Positions 37,201 to 47,296 of a stretch of 64,000 bases of DNA are shown piece after piece. Origin of the DNA: Euborellia annulipes (taxonomy: Eukaryota > Arthropoda > Insecta > Dermaptera > Anisolabididae); NCBI GenBank assembly GCA_023213315.1, contig JAKCPI010028249.1, positions 1 to 64,000 on the forward strand. The letters run 5' to 3'. How positions within the stretch are numbered: position 1 is the first letter of the stretch; every line of letters starts with the position of its first letter. The position numbers and the translations under genes are program-made. A model generated the notes under the pieces. The model had not been told where the DNA came from. It did no database searches and saw only the letters and a program-made list of their open reading frames with translations.

Positions 37201-37516
37201 TATATATAAAGATTATTAACCAACACCTATTCCTCTTTCAGTTATTCGACTGCATCAACTATTAAGGAGAATAAAGGATCATCAACTTTAAGTGAATTCT
37301 CATCGGCCATCAGGCTAAACAACAACAAAATTTGTATTTATTCAAGTCACCCGAGTTCCTGGTGAAATACACATTTCAAGAATTAGGACCGAAATCATAT
37401 TTGAAGATTCCTTCCTCTATCATTACACAGAGTGACCGAAACTTAATTTAACCGAAAACCAAATTCTTTTATTAATGATAACAACTGTAAAAGCCTAAAC
37501 TTCAAAATACATTTTT

Positions 37517-37790
37517 GCCCTCGGGGCATGGCGTAGAGGTTAGCGTGCTAACCTCATATACCAAACGTCGCGGGTTCGGACCCCAGGCAGTCCGATGATT
37601 TTATTTAAGCCAATTGGATACCAAATGGCTTAAATAAGAATGCCTGGACCCCATATATGTATATTTATCAATAACGGATATCGTAAAAAGTCTTATATGG
37701 CCTGAGTTGCCGAAAAGACTGTGTGAATGTGTGTGTGAGTGTGAGTGTGAATGAGAAAAAAGTGTGAGTGTTTAAAAAAAAAAAAAAAAA
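37517..37790 (+). mobile_element. SINE-A, full length
   Basis: The A box is TGGCGTAGAGGTTAGCG and the B box GGGTTCGGACCCC. The body is followed by GAGTTGCCGAAAAGACTG, a (TG)n-rich stretch and a poly-A tail. TSD AAATACATTTTT lies at both ends. Confidence 0.9.
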
Positions 37791-38126
37791 AAATACATTT
37801 TTTCTTTTTAAGCTATCCACAGCAACTTTTATTCTAATCAACGACTATTTAATTGGATTTCAAATTGCGAGTTTCAAACAAATTGTTGGATAAACTTAGA
37901 AGTTATCAACGGGTAGTAGAATTTTTTGTTGTTTAGGGTCGACTATATTTTTTCTGATCTATATTCTAATCAACGATTATATAAATATCCAAATTGCAAG
38001 CCTTTTAAAGTGAAATGCTTAATACTTAATATGCAATTAGGCATTTATTTGATCCTGAATTTTTTAACTCATTAAAAAAATGTAATTATCTAATTTTAAA
38101 CGATTATTAGAAGTCAAATCATAGAA

Positions 38127-38275
38127 GAGAGTAAAGTGGTCTTCAGAAGATTTCAAGAGCAAAATGAGAATATACATTTTAAAGAGCTAAAAAATAATTG
38201 ATTTATGAATTTTAATCAAAATATTTGTAACAAATTTTGAGAAAATCGAAAAAAGTCTATCAGTAAAGTATTAAC
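38127..38275 (-). repeat. F1 internal fragment
   Basis: AGTAAAGTGGTCTTCAGAAG through CAGTAAAGTATTA. Both ends are missing. Confidence 0.7.
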
Positions 38276-38303
38276 CAACCGTTACGTTCGTTAAGATTGT
38301 GAT

Positions 38304-38693
38304 CAGAGGTGTGACTAGGGAAAATATTGTTAGAAGTTATATATTTTTATATTCTTGGGGATGAATGCGACTAGCTCTCGAAACGTCGGCAAAAGAATAT
38401 AAAGGCCGGCGACCTGGGATAAAGGTAGAAAATGTGGAGGTCCTGGTTAGACTCCAGGAGGTGCAATTTTTGCACAATCAAACACCAACTTATCTGACAA
38501 ATTTGTTATCTAAAGTTTTTTATTTCCCCTGGCTGCTGTTTCCTGCGAAGGCTCCCGTCCTTTTCTTCTAATTAAATATCTATTCAACTGAGGAAATATA
38601 TTCTTTTCTATTTATTTATTTAGGAGAGGTGTAATCACCTCTCAGAGCATCCGAACCTCCCACCCTCGAAAATATTTTCTGGCTACGGCCCTG
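38304..38693. mobile_element. Degenerate hAT-type element with a tRNA-like insert
   Basis: The left end CAGAGGTGTGACTAGGG and right end TTCTGGCTACGGCCCTG are imperfect inverted repeats with AAAATATT next to them. TSDs are poorly conserved. Inside are CTCGAAACGTCGGC and a tRNA-like segment, GGAGGTCCTGGTTAGACTCC, homologous to 61541-61610. Confidence 0.5.
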
Positions 38694-38867
38694 ATTATAT
38701 ACCAAATTGTTAGTTTTTTCAGGAGAATATGCTCCTTAGATCACAATTTGACTCTTCACTCGGTGATAGGGATTATAAACGATTTTTTTGACGATTTAAT
38801 TTCACAATATGAATTTAATTAAAGTGTTTGATTCTGGGATGAAGGCTTTTATGAGTAGAAAACTCGA

Positions 38868-39072
38868 TGAGCCGCAGTTACTTCACCAAAACACGGATAG
38901 ACAGTAGATTTTATTAAATAAAATTTTTTTAAATTTTTTATTAATGGTCGAAACATGTGCAAAAAGTCAACATAAAAACATTAAAATAAAAAATTTACTT
39001 TATTATAATAACTACACCGTCCCGTGTTTTGGTGAAGTAACTGCGGCTCATCGAGTTTTATACTTATGAATT
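38868..39072. repeat. Foldback with 47-bp arms
   Basis: GATGAGCCGCAGTTACTTCA on the left mirrors TGAAGTAACTGCGGCTCATC on the right, with a loop of about 100 bases containing GGTCGAAACATG. Confidence 0.75.
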
Positions 39073-39164
39073 TAATCTTCAAGGTCTAGATCACATCAGA
39101 TAGTAAGATAAATTTTATTGTTTTCATTTTTCAGTTTTTCATGAATATAATCTATTATTAATTA

Positions 39165-39345
39165 TCGAAAGGCCTAGCAAAGTGATAAGAGTTCTTGGCT
39201 CTTACGCTAAAGGTCAGGGGTTCGCATCCTGTCTGATTCGACAAAAATTTATTTCATTTGAATTGGCTACTAACCAATTGAATTAAATAGAGAGGAGTTC
39301 TAAATGGCCTCGGATGCCGAAAAAGATCTTAAATTAAAAAAAAAA
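39165..39345 (+). mobile_element. SINE-B, full length
   Basis: The degenerate A box is AGCAAAGTGATAAGAG and the B box GGGGTTCGCATCCTG. The body (TTGGCTACTAACCAATTGAA), the GCCTCGGATGCCGAAAAAGA motif, TTAAA and an A tail follow. Confidence 0.75.
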
Positions 39346-39384
39346 AATATTGTAAAAAAAATCTTATTATTAGACTGATTATTT

Positions 39385-39560
39385 TTTTTTTTTAATACTC
39401 ACTTTTTCTCATTCATCCTCACACTCACCCACACATTTACAAAGTCTTTTCGACAATTCAGGCCATTTAAGACTGACGATAATCGTTGATTAATTAATAT
39501 ACTGTATATTTTTGGGGTTCAGACATTCTTATTTAAGCCCATTTGGTATCCTGATTATTT
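39385..39560 (-). mobile_element. SINE-A 3' fragment
   Basis: A poly-T start, CACACTCACCCACACATT, AGTCTTTTCGACAATTCAGG and GTTCAGACATTCTTATTTAA match the SINE-A 3' half reversed. The tRNA head is missing. Confidence 0.7.
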
Positions 39561-39869
39561 AAATTCGTTTTTTTTTTAAGGAGGAATGGTGAGGACAGAA
39601 ATAAGCCTAAAAATGGTTTCCCAAATTCACAAAATGTGAAATAAAAAAATTAAAAAAAAATCTAATTAATATCATTTAATTAAAGAGATTTTTTTAATAT
39701 TAGTTTCTTAAAGATGGTGTCTGTGAAGTCACTTTGCTTTGTAGTAAGGCAAAAATAAAAAGGAAGAGAAAAATTTTTAAATTCCGCTCGCCAACCTCAC
39801 AATTTTGGAAAATTAATTCTTGACACTTTATGCAATTCTAAATGGAATCGAATTTTTTTTCCCTTTATT

Positions 39870-39960
39870 AACTTCTGAGGATGGTCCTATATGCGACCGA
39901 AACTTCGGCTGTGGCACATTAATTAATAAATATAAATTAAAAAAATACTAGCTGCTTGTT
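39870..39960 (+). repeat. CTGANGA/GAAAC motif unit
   Basis: CTGAGGA (39875-39881) and GAAAC (39899-39903) bracket complementary GGTC/GACC, a hammerhead-like pattern of the foldback family. Confidence 0.45.
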
Positions 39961-40222
39961 CTTTGGCGAAATCCAGAAACCTTTAAACTACATAATATCA
40001 GCTATACACCACCGTCAAATATTTATTAACTTCTTTGATTTACAGAAATTTAATAACTTTTTATTTTGAATCGGACTGACACTTTTTTTTTATTTTTCCA
40101 ATATTTGTATTTTTTAGTTTAATATAATTCTCTTTTTTTATATTAAATATCAATTGTTTTTAGGATTTAATGATCATTAAGAAGCAAGCTATTTTGATTG
40201 ATTTTTTTTGTAGGAAGAACAA

Positions 40223-40228
40223 ACTCAC
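40223..40228 (-). other. Splice donor of receptor exon
   Basis: The minus strand reads CTG then GTGAGT, a strong U2-type donor directly after TM2. Translation beyond it loses the receptor pattern and stops after 22 codons, which supports an intron here. Confidence 0.8.
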
Positions 40229-40621
40229 CAGGACATAGACGGCAAATGGCATGACGAGGACCGCGACCAGAAGATCAGCCAACGCCAACGAGACGATGAA
40301 GTAGTTGGTGACCGTTTGAAGGGCGCGTTCCCTATACACCGCCAAGATGACGAGAACATTGCCGAATAAAGTCAAGAACGGAAAGAGCACAAGAATCAAC
40401 GCCCAGTAATTACTAGGCTCGGTACTTGACGTCGCCGTTTCGCTTGTGTTGAGTGCGTGAGTTCCATTTACCCAATACTCGATGAGGGTCTCATTTGGAT
40501 TCGGATCTAAATCAACGGATGTTAAATTGTTGCTTGCGTGAAAACGCAACGCAATCAAATTAGTCAAGTTCGACGACGACGACGATGATGACGATGATGA
40601 TGATGATGACGGCGACGACAT
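40229..40621 (-). CDS. Dop2R: D2-like dopamine receptor, first coding exon (partial)
   Basis: The exon encodes 131 residues of a class A aminergic GPCR, which would sit in the plasma membrane and couple amine binding to G proteins. Residues 1-70 are an extracellular tail with a serine run (5-17, mixed TCA/TCG codons) and N-glycosylation sequons at N18, N32, N43, N52 and N58. TM1 spans about 72-96 with the GN signature (N88, position 1.50). TM2 spans about 107-131 with SLALAD (D116, position 2.50) and MPF (P125, position 2.59). The TM1-TM2 loop [17 protein letters not shown] is typical of invertebrate D2-like receptors. The start is the ATG before the serine run. Codon 131 abuts GTGAGT, and reading past it gives unrelated residues, so the exon ends in phase 0 within the FAVYVL block. 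TM3-TM7 are missing here and should lie further along the minus strand. Other biogenic amine receptors are possible, but D2-like fits best. Confidence 0.85.
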
Positions 40622-40960
40622 GATGGTCTTTTGGTCACTTCACACCGACATCGCACCAGCACCCCATTCGCGCCACGCACCTTTTATTTATTTAATTGTT
40701 TTTTTTTTTTATTTATTTATTTTATTTTTTATTTTTTGCTAAGCACCCGGGGCGTGGAATTCTCGACTGGGGGGGTGCGTCATCGGGGATGACATCCTGG
40801 TGGTTCGTACTCGAATATCCGACTGCCGAACACACGACAGACGGCGCGCCCTCCTCCTCCGACAACCCCGTACCCGTTGCGGCTGCGCACATCCAAAAGC
40901 ACACGCACACCGATCTTCTCTCTCTCATACTCACACCCATCCACCCTTCATTTTTTTTTT
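40622..40960 (-). promoter_or_regulatory. Putative 5' leader of the receptor exon
   Basis: This segment lies directly upstream of the receptor ATG. It is much richer in CpG and G+C than its surroundings, apart from an A/T stretch near 40685-40740. It resembles a 5' untranslated leader. It contains a 72-codon upstream ORF at 40722-40940 on the same strand. A possible acceptor (TGTGCGCAG) lies near 40880, so the leader may be joined to an upstream exon. No convincing TATA box was seen. Confidence 0.45.
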
Positions 40961-41353
40961 TTTTTTTTTTTTATTAATTTTTAATTTTTGTTTTCTCTTC
41001 TAATTCTTAAGTATAGATATTGAGTTGATCTAATGCTCTTTTTTACTTTTTTTTGGCTAACTCTCTCTCTATCTCTCCTCTTTAAAACCATAAAATTTAT
41101 AAATATTTAATTGAATAAGATCTGAAAAAATAATCTCATTTTTATCCTTCTTTTATAATTTTTCAAACATATATAAAATGTGACATTAATTTCACAAAAA
41201 AAAAATTGGGTTACTCTTGAAATTTTTTTTAAGTCAATGTTAAAAGTGCAGGTCAATCAAATTCTAAAATTTCTAGAAATACCTTTGAACAAGAATGGTA
41301 TTAAAAATAAAAAAAAGCTTTTGCTTAAAATTCAGTTTTCAATCATCATCGAA

Positions 41354-41465
41354 ATGCCCATTGCGGTGTGCCACCGCTTTTCCAATTGCCAGGGGGGCGT
41401 TGTTCCTGGACCCCCTTGCTCGCCTTTGGCGAGCAATTGCAAAATTTCAAAGTTTTAAATTTCCC
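41354..41465 (+). repeat. GCCCGCC repeat, copy 2
   Basis: TTGCCAGGGGGGCGTTG, CTTGCTCGCCTTTGGCGAGC and AATTGCAAAATTTCAAAG match copies 1 and 3. Confidence 0.55.
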
Positions 41466-41639
41466 TCTTTGACTCAACTTCCTTTTATTATGGCATACAG
41501 ATGCAGACAATTTTTCTGGAACGGTTATCGTGACTAGTGGGTGTCTTGTGTATAGTTGGTACATAGTGAAAATATTTCTGTTTGGTCTGTTACTGTGTGC
41601 GACAAATCTTGCAGTTCAGGCGGAACACTTGTACTATTT

Positions 41640-41705
41640 ATTTGATTACTAATTGCCCTGAAGAAGAACTCAATTGGCATTTGAAACGTTGATTATTAAA
41701 TAAAA
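41640..41705 (+). repeat. CTGANGA/GAAAC motif unit
   Basis: CTGAAGA (41658-41664) and GAAAC (41683-41687) are separated by 18 bases. Confidence 0.4.
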
Positions 41706-41747
41706 ATTAAATTTAAAATTTTTTAATTTATGGCTGTGGAGATTTAA

Positions 41748-41993
41748 TCAGGACCCGATGGAACTTTGCAGCCAGCAAAAAAAAAAAAAATTTTATTTAA
41801 TTTTTTATTCGCCGACATTTTGGTCGCCACTTAAGTACTTCTTCAGGGTAAATATTAAGTAGTATGTATAATTTACAATATTTGCCCTGATGAAGGTCGC
41901 GATTGACGACTGAAACGTCGGCGAATAAAAATAAAATAAAATATATTTTTATTTTATCTACTGGCTGCAAAACTCCTTTGGATCTTGATTAAA
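41748..41993. repeat. Foldback with two hammerhead-like units
   Basis: The left end ACTTTGCAGCCAGC mirrors ACTGGCTGCAAAACTCC. The right arm carries CTGATGA (41887-41893), GGTCG...CGAC and GAAAC (41912-41916). The left arm holds the reverse unit (TTCAGGG ... CGCCGAC). Arms are about 110 bases. Confidence 0.75.
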
Positions 41994-42266
41994 ATTTTTT
42001 ATCTTTTATTCATGGCTTCCATTCTATTTTATTATAATAAAATTTTGTTATGTTAAAAAACAAAAAGTGATTATTAAAAACACATAATTATTGTATTTTG
42101 ATAATACTCTGTGACAGCAGAAGGGGGCCCGCTGATCTTAGCTACGCCTAGCTTATGTTTAAATGATCCAACCGCATTTTACATCCTATATATTTTATCT
42201 TTTAATTCCTTCTTTAACTTCTAAATTTCCTCGAATTTCTCACTTCTTTTCCAAACCTAAATCCTA

Positions 42267-42704
42267 ATGTTCTCTCTCTATATATATCTTACTCTTTTTC
42301 TCTTGAAAAAAAAAAAAAAAAAAAACAGTATTATTGCTTGGCAATTCTTCTTAACATCCTTTCCAATAGCCCTGATCCTCTCTTTGAAGAGAAGAGATAT
42401 TTCGAGCTATAAGAAATTCAGTAGAATGATCATTTGTAAACATATAAACTATTTCTTCTATTTATTTTGTAAAGCATCTTATTTTCAACAACTTTATTTA
42501 TGTATGGGATTTATTTGGTTCAATATTAAACATATTTTGTTCAATGTTATATTTTTTCTTTTTATAAGGCATGGAATATATTGTAATTCGATCACAAAAA
42601 ATGCAAGTTTATTTAAGTATTATACTCTCAGTAAAAGTGCATTAAGATCTCATCTCTCTTCACCTGGGTATATACAAGAAGCAAGAAATGATCATGTCAT
42701 TTAA
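42267..42704 (+). other. Unassigned 145-codon ORF
   Basis: It is the second-longest ORF in the window. It contains a lysine run from a poly-A tract and is rich in F, I, Y and L as expected from AT-rich DNA. No domain was recognised and it is probably spurious. Confidence 0.12.
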
Positions 42705-42799
42705 CACATCATTTCTTCTCTTGGCTAAATATCCGATCTATAATATACAGTTTATATATACTACTCGGCAATAATTATGATTCATAAAAAAAGACAAAA

Positions 42800-43005
42800 G
42801 CCGGCGGGCCTGGCAAGAAGAAAGAACAACAGCCACCAAGATCAATGTTGTTAAGCAACGCCAAGTGGTACTGAAAATCGGGATAGGTGGCCCCCGAAAA
42901 ACAAGACCATTGAACGCCTGCCGGAAGCCATCGATATTGTATAATATAAATAAAAAAAATAAATTTATAAGAGTCAAATGGCCTCTGCAGCCGAAATGAC
43001 TTTAA
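42800..43005 (+). mobile_element. 5S rRNA-derived SINE, full length
   Basis: The head GATCAATGTTGTTAAGCAAC matches the internal box A region of animal 5S rRNA (GATC ... GTTAAGCAACG), followed by GTGGTACT and TCGGGATAGGTGGCC, resembling the intermediate element and box C. The tail TCAAATGGCCTCTGCAGCCG ends in an A-rich run. TSD AAAAAAAGACAAAA flanks both ends (42786-42799 and about 43006-43019). Confidence 0.7.
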
Positions 43006-43071
43006 AAAAAAAGACAAAACTTTTTATTCTTGTAAATAATGTTGTAATGAAAATAATCAATTAATAGAGGT

Positions 43072-43135
43072 CAGGGGCGTATATAGGGGGGGGGGGCGAG
43101 AAGGCAAGGTCCCCCCCCCCCGAAATTTTTCAAAT
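43072..43135. mobile_element. hAT-type left end (unpaired)
   Basis: CAGGGGCGTATATAGGGGGG followed by a GC run is a typical end. No right partner was found. Confidence 0.5.
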
Positions 43136-43242
43136 ATATATATACATATATACGAGTATATGATCAATATCTATATTTTGATTTGAAAAAGTGCATCACA
43201 TAAATAAAAGAAATAAAAAAAAAAATTTATTAATATACAAGT

Positions 43243-43345
43243 GGAAAAGCCCGCCTACGGGAGCCACTTGCCAGGGGGCGTAGCCCTTGCCCTCGGTGAG
43301 CAATTGCAAAATTTCAAAGTTTTAAATTTCCCTTTTTAAAGAAAA
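43243..43345 (+). repeat. GCCCGCC repeat, copy 3
   Basis: AAGCCCGCCTACGGGAGCC, ACTTGCCAGGGGGCGTAGCC and GAGCAATTGCAAAATTTC match the other copies. Confidence 0.55.
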
Positions 43346-43357
43346 TCATTATGTCAT

Positions 43358-43410
43358 GAAAAGACTGTGTGAATGAGAAATAAGTGTGAGTGGGGTTTAA
43401 AAAAAAAAAT
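43358..43410 (+). mobile_element. SINE-A tail fragment
   Basis: GAAAAGACTGTGTGAATGAG and the following GTGTGAGTG with an A tail match the SINE-A 3' end. Confidence 0.55.
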
Positions 43411-43463
43411 AGTCATTACAGTTTAAAAACTATCAGGACGGGAAGTGGACTTCGGACTCCCAA

Positions 43464-43686
43464 ATTAACGCTATTTTCACACAAACTGGTTTCTGCCGGA
43501 CGGCAAATCTGACGGACAGATAAAATTGCTTTCCCCTTCACACTGTCCGAAGAATTCCCTGGACGGCTTGAAACCAAGTCGCTGAATTTGCCGTCCGTCG
43601 ACCGGACCGGCAGGTGTGAAAGCTTCCATTCACTTCCGAAGCCCATTAAGAGAATATCGCCGAAACAGGCGTAAAAATAGCGTTAG
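43464..43686. mobile_element. TIR MITE, TTTCACAC type
   Basis: Outer inverted repeats ACGCTATTTT/AAAATAGCGT enclose inner ones, TTTCACAC ... TGCCGGACGGCAAAT and ATTTGCCGTCCG ... GGTGTGAAAG. Flanking TA suggests a TA target. It is noncoding. Confidence 0.6.
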
Positions 43687-44048
43687 AGAAACTTATATCT
43701 CTGTGCCTAGGCCAGCCGGCTTCTTATTTTAATTACACATTTTTTTTTACTTCATAAACGTCAGTGCCTGTCAGATCCGCCAATATTTCAAAGTGAATAT
43801 TATTATTAAAATAAAACGTGACAAGTAATTATTCACACTTATGATATTTTCAATTAACCTCAATTAAAATTGAATCAAAAGGATTGTCGACTAATTATCT
43901 TTTTTTATTTTGAAAAAGAATATTTAAATAATTTTCAAGGGTCTTGTGCTTATGTTTTTTTGAACCATTATTTAGATTGCCTTTCGGTCTAATTAGAGCT
44001 CTTTTGGATGAGACGTCTTTTGATCAAGCAACATGATTACGTTGATTT

Positions 44049-44239
44049 TCTACAATATCTCACTTGCAAATAAATTAATTTTAATTATTTTATTATATTC
44101 ATATACACACACGCATCCTAATGCCATAGCTAAATTTAATTAACGTCAAAAAAAGGGTAAAATTTTTCAATTTAATAAATACTAATTCAAAAACAACGTG
44201 AGTGTAGATGTTTTTTAAAGAATAGAATAACACATATAA
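44049..44239 (+). repeat. Left arm of a 3.4-kb inverted pair
   Basis: About 190 bases (TCTACAATATCTCACTTGC ... AACAACGTGAGTGTAGATG) recur almost unchanged, inverted, at 47297-47492. The only differences are A-run length and a few bases. Confidence 0.85.
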
Positions 44240-44869
44240 CAAGCTCCCATGTAGCCTATACCACTGCTTCTAGGGGAAAAAGCTTTATTCTGTTTTAAAA
44301 TATCAGTTTAGAAAAAGAATCTCAACCATTATGAAAATGCCCTATTCATTAGCCCTTTTCTTCATAAACAAAAACACTATTTGCTATTATAAATCTTAAA
44401 TACATGCATCCGATGATGAATTTCATTAAAAGCCTTATTTATGGTGCAGAAGGTAAACATATACATAGAAGAGAAGATAATTAAGAAGCTTAATTAGAGG
44501 GGGGAGAAATTGAAAAAGAGAGGGGGGAGGGAGTGGGGGAGGAGTCAGCTGGCTTGAATGAATAGCATGCAAAAAACAATTTAGGGGGAATTATTTGTCC
44601 CTTGTGATTGGACAAGAATCCTATATTCGGCATATTTGCATGCTATTAATTTTGGATTTTTAATAAATATTCTAATTCGAGGGAAATAAAAAAAAAAAGT
44701 TGTGCGGAATAATGAAAAAAATTTAAAATAGAATAGTGCCATTATATAAATATAGGCTCGGTGCTCAATAAATTCGTTTAAGAAGCAATATCATATAAAT
44801 ATTTATTTTCAATTATGTAAGGATGTGGAGTGTCAAGTTATATATGAGGATAGGGGTATGCTAATTTCT

Positions 44870-45128
44870 TAGCAATGAGAAAAATTAATTTTTAGAGTGT
44901 TTTATCCGAATATTTCGAAGAGATTTAATATAGCTCTTCTTCATCATCGGCTCTAATGCCACATACAAGTTTTGAAAGCTGGTTGTAATGTATAGATCTG
45001 CCAATCTAATAATTCGCTCCGAAATTATAACTTGTGGCATTAGTCTGAACCACTGATGAAGAGCTATTAAATGCCTTCGAAATATTCGGAGAAAACACTC
45101 TTAAAAAGTTATTTTCCTTATTGCCAAT
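44870..45128. repeat. Foldback with hammerhead-like unit
   Basis: TTTTTAGAGTGTTTTATCCG mirrors CGGAGAAAACACTCTTAAAA. The right arm has CTGATGA (45053-45059) and GAAAT near 45079. The arms share GGCTCTAATGCCACA and TTGTGGCATTAG. Confidence 0.7.
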
Positions 45129-45168
45129 AAATTTGCATTCACTTATCTTAATTTATATTATTGATGCT

Positions 45169-45388
45169 ATGTAGGAAGTCAGGACGAGAAATTAAACACT
45201 ATTTTATTTCGCTCGTCGATGTTTCGGATAATAATCACCATTCTCAGGACTGAGCAGGTGTCAATTATAACACATTATAATTGACAACTGTTTAGTCCTG
45301 AGAAAGGGGGCGATTAGCACCCGAAACATCAACGCGAACAGTGAAATTAAATAGCTTTTAATTTCTCGTCCTGGCTGACTACATCCTA
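45169..45388. repeat. Foldback with hammerhead-like units
   Basis: AGTCAGGACGAGAAATTAAA mirrors TTTAATTTCTCGTCCTGGCT. The centre is AATTATAACACATTATAATT. Both arms have CCTGAGAA ... GAAAC-type sequence. Confidence 0.8.
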
Positions 45389-45404
45389 TCAATAAAAATA
45401 ACAA

Positions 45405-45945
45405 TCAATAAGAGGATAAAGGAGCAAGCAGCCAGGTAGTTAGTCTCCCCCAAAAGAAAATCTCTTTTGAGGAAAAAGTTTTGGTTTTTAAGAAAAATAA
45501 ACCTCCCCCCACCCTTTTTTGCTGAAAAAATTTGTTTTGAAAAAAAAAAAAAAAAAAAAAAAAATATTATTATTATAAATAAAAAAAATATAATACATAT
45601 AATATGAGGTCTCAACAAAAAAAAAAGAATCATTTTGTGGTGGTGGGGGGAGAGGAGTAGTATTAAAAAAATATTTTTATAATATAAAAAAAAAAAAAAT
45701 CATCCTATTATAATAAACGAGGTTTAAATAAAAAAATATTATTTTTTTTAAGTTAATTTTTTTTCTTTTTTTTTTTTTTTTAAAATTAAAACATATTTCT
45801 CTTGGTTGTTGGGGGGTGGTGGTGGGTGTTGGCCTTATTTTTGAAGAAGTGGGGGGGGGAGGTTGGAGTGGGATAGGAGAGAGGAGATGAAGTGGCTGTT
45901 ATATTTGACAATAAGAGGATAAAGGAGCAAGCAGCCAGGTAGTTA
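45405..45945. repeat. 35-bp direct repeats around a low-complexity block
   Basis: AATAAGAGGATAAAGGAGCA continuing as AGCAGCCAGGTAGTTA occurs at about 45408 and again at about 45908. The 460 bases between are almost entirely A, T and G homopolymer runs. This may be a real duplication or an assembly defect. Confidence 0.6.
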
Positions 45946-46205
45946 CAAAAACAATTTTGTATCTCAAACTTGGCGCTTCGTATAAGCTGATTGCATTGCT
46001 TGTATTTTATACAAATAATTTATGTATAATACACATCTATGACAACTCCGCAATATGACTCAATGTTTGTCATTTGAGCTCACACTCTCAAAATGGACTG
46101 ATGATGGTTATATTTCATTAAAACCGAAACTGTTTCCTCAATAGAGAGTTTCATTTGTGGAGATATACCTGGTGCTCTCCTTTATCCTCTTATTGTCAAA
46201 TATAC
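45900..46205. repeat. Foldback-type element with hammerhead-like unit
   Basis: TTGACAATAAGAGGATAAAG mirrors CTTTATCCTCTTATTGTCAA at the right end. The interior has CTGATGA (46098-46104) and GAAAC (46126-46130) with complementary GGTT/AACC between. Confidence 0.65.
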
Positions 46206-46299
46206 ACACCATCTCTTCAATAATATAGACAATCTCCAGCCAAAGAAAAAATTTGGCCAAATGACTCATTTTGTTTGTATTCCATATAAACATGAAAAT

Positions 46300-46385
46300 T
46301 TCTTAAACGACTGAAGATGGCAAAATAAAATTTCGCCGAAACGTCTACACTGGGAATAGGAGTTTCATTGGTTTAAACCTCCTTG
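46300..46385 (+). repeat. CTGANGA/GAAAC motif unit
   Basis: CTGAAGA (46311-46317), GGC ... GCC and GAAACGTC (from 46338). Confidence 0.5.
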
Positions 46386-46557
46386 GCTGCCTTCTCTAGA
46401 CAGTTCTTATTAATAATTAGTTAAAATTTGCAGAGACAAGACTGGTTCCCTCCTCTTAATGCTTGAATTGACTCTGCCACACAACCGTATGGCTATACGA
46501 GTGGCACTCTTGAATCTTACTCTAGATTGCATTTATAATTTCTATATTCTGACACCA

Positions 46558-46608
46558 AAAGGAACAATACTTTCTCTCTATATATATATAGGTTAAGAGA
46601 AAGTAAAA
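46558..46608 (-). repeat. F1 short hairpin end
   Basis: ATACTTTCTCTCTATATA and GGTTAAGAGAAAGTAAAAA form the solitary F1 terminal hairpin. Confidence 0.6.
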
Positions 46609-46799
46609 AGGAGAGAGATGAAGAACCTAGTAAATAGTAATTCAACAATTATATAATGTGACAAATCAGCAAAGGGAAATTTGTTTTTATAATCGTAAGA
46701 ATACAAAGCAACAAACAATATATATTTTTAAACCTACTTTTTTCTTTTTGTTCTATACTGTATAATTAGACTTTGTTTATCTCTGTCTGTCTGTCTTTT

Positions 46800-47128
46800 G
46801 AATTTACAGTTGGGAAGTTTTTCAATTAAAGATTTTAGACTTTATCAAGTTGTTTTTTTTTTTTTAACAATGATTATTATAAATATACAGGAGGTATCTC
46901 ATATTTTTGATTTTAGAATTCTTTTGATGACCACTTTTAGGCCACTTGTACTTCTTAGGAAAGATGGGAGAAATGTATGCCATGGTAACAAAATATTTTC
47001 CACATCTTAAATCTTAAATTCAAATGTAACTAAATATGTGTCGACTCAAAAAATCTGGTGTGACAAGCACAGAACACAACTTTCTCCTACCAAAGGTTGT
47101 GTGCTGTGCGACCAGTCACACCAGATAT
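46800..47128 (+). repeat. F1 head-side fragment
   Basis: AGGAAAGATGGGAGAAATG, GCCATGGTAACAAAATATT, TGTCGACTCAAAAAATCTGG and the GTTGTGTGCTGTGCG hairpin up to CACACCAGAT. Confidence 0.7.
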
Positions 47129-47296
47129 TTGGCAATGGGGTTGTTTAGACAAGTTATACTCTGGACAGGAACATTATGAATTCAAACAGAATCAAATGGA
47201 AAACTGTCAAAATAATATTTTCTAACTAATAATAAAATACAATCTTAGAGTAAGGTGTGATTAAATTTAATCAAATTATTCTATTATTTTTATGAA

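Noticed and set aside
37517..37590. Functional tRNA genes at SINE heads
   Set aside because: Same head repeated in many places with SINE bodies, A tails and TSDs; the A and B boxes serve SINE transcription.
40696..41003. Plus-strand ORFs opposite the receptor leader
   Set aside because: Antisense shadows of the GC-rich leader with poly-F from T tracts; no domain.
42267..42704. Real 145-residue membrane protein
   Set aside because: Hydrophobicity follows from AT-rich codons, and the frame runs through a poly-A tract; no recognisable helix pattern or family.
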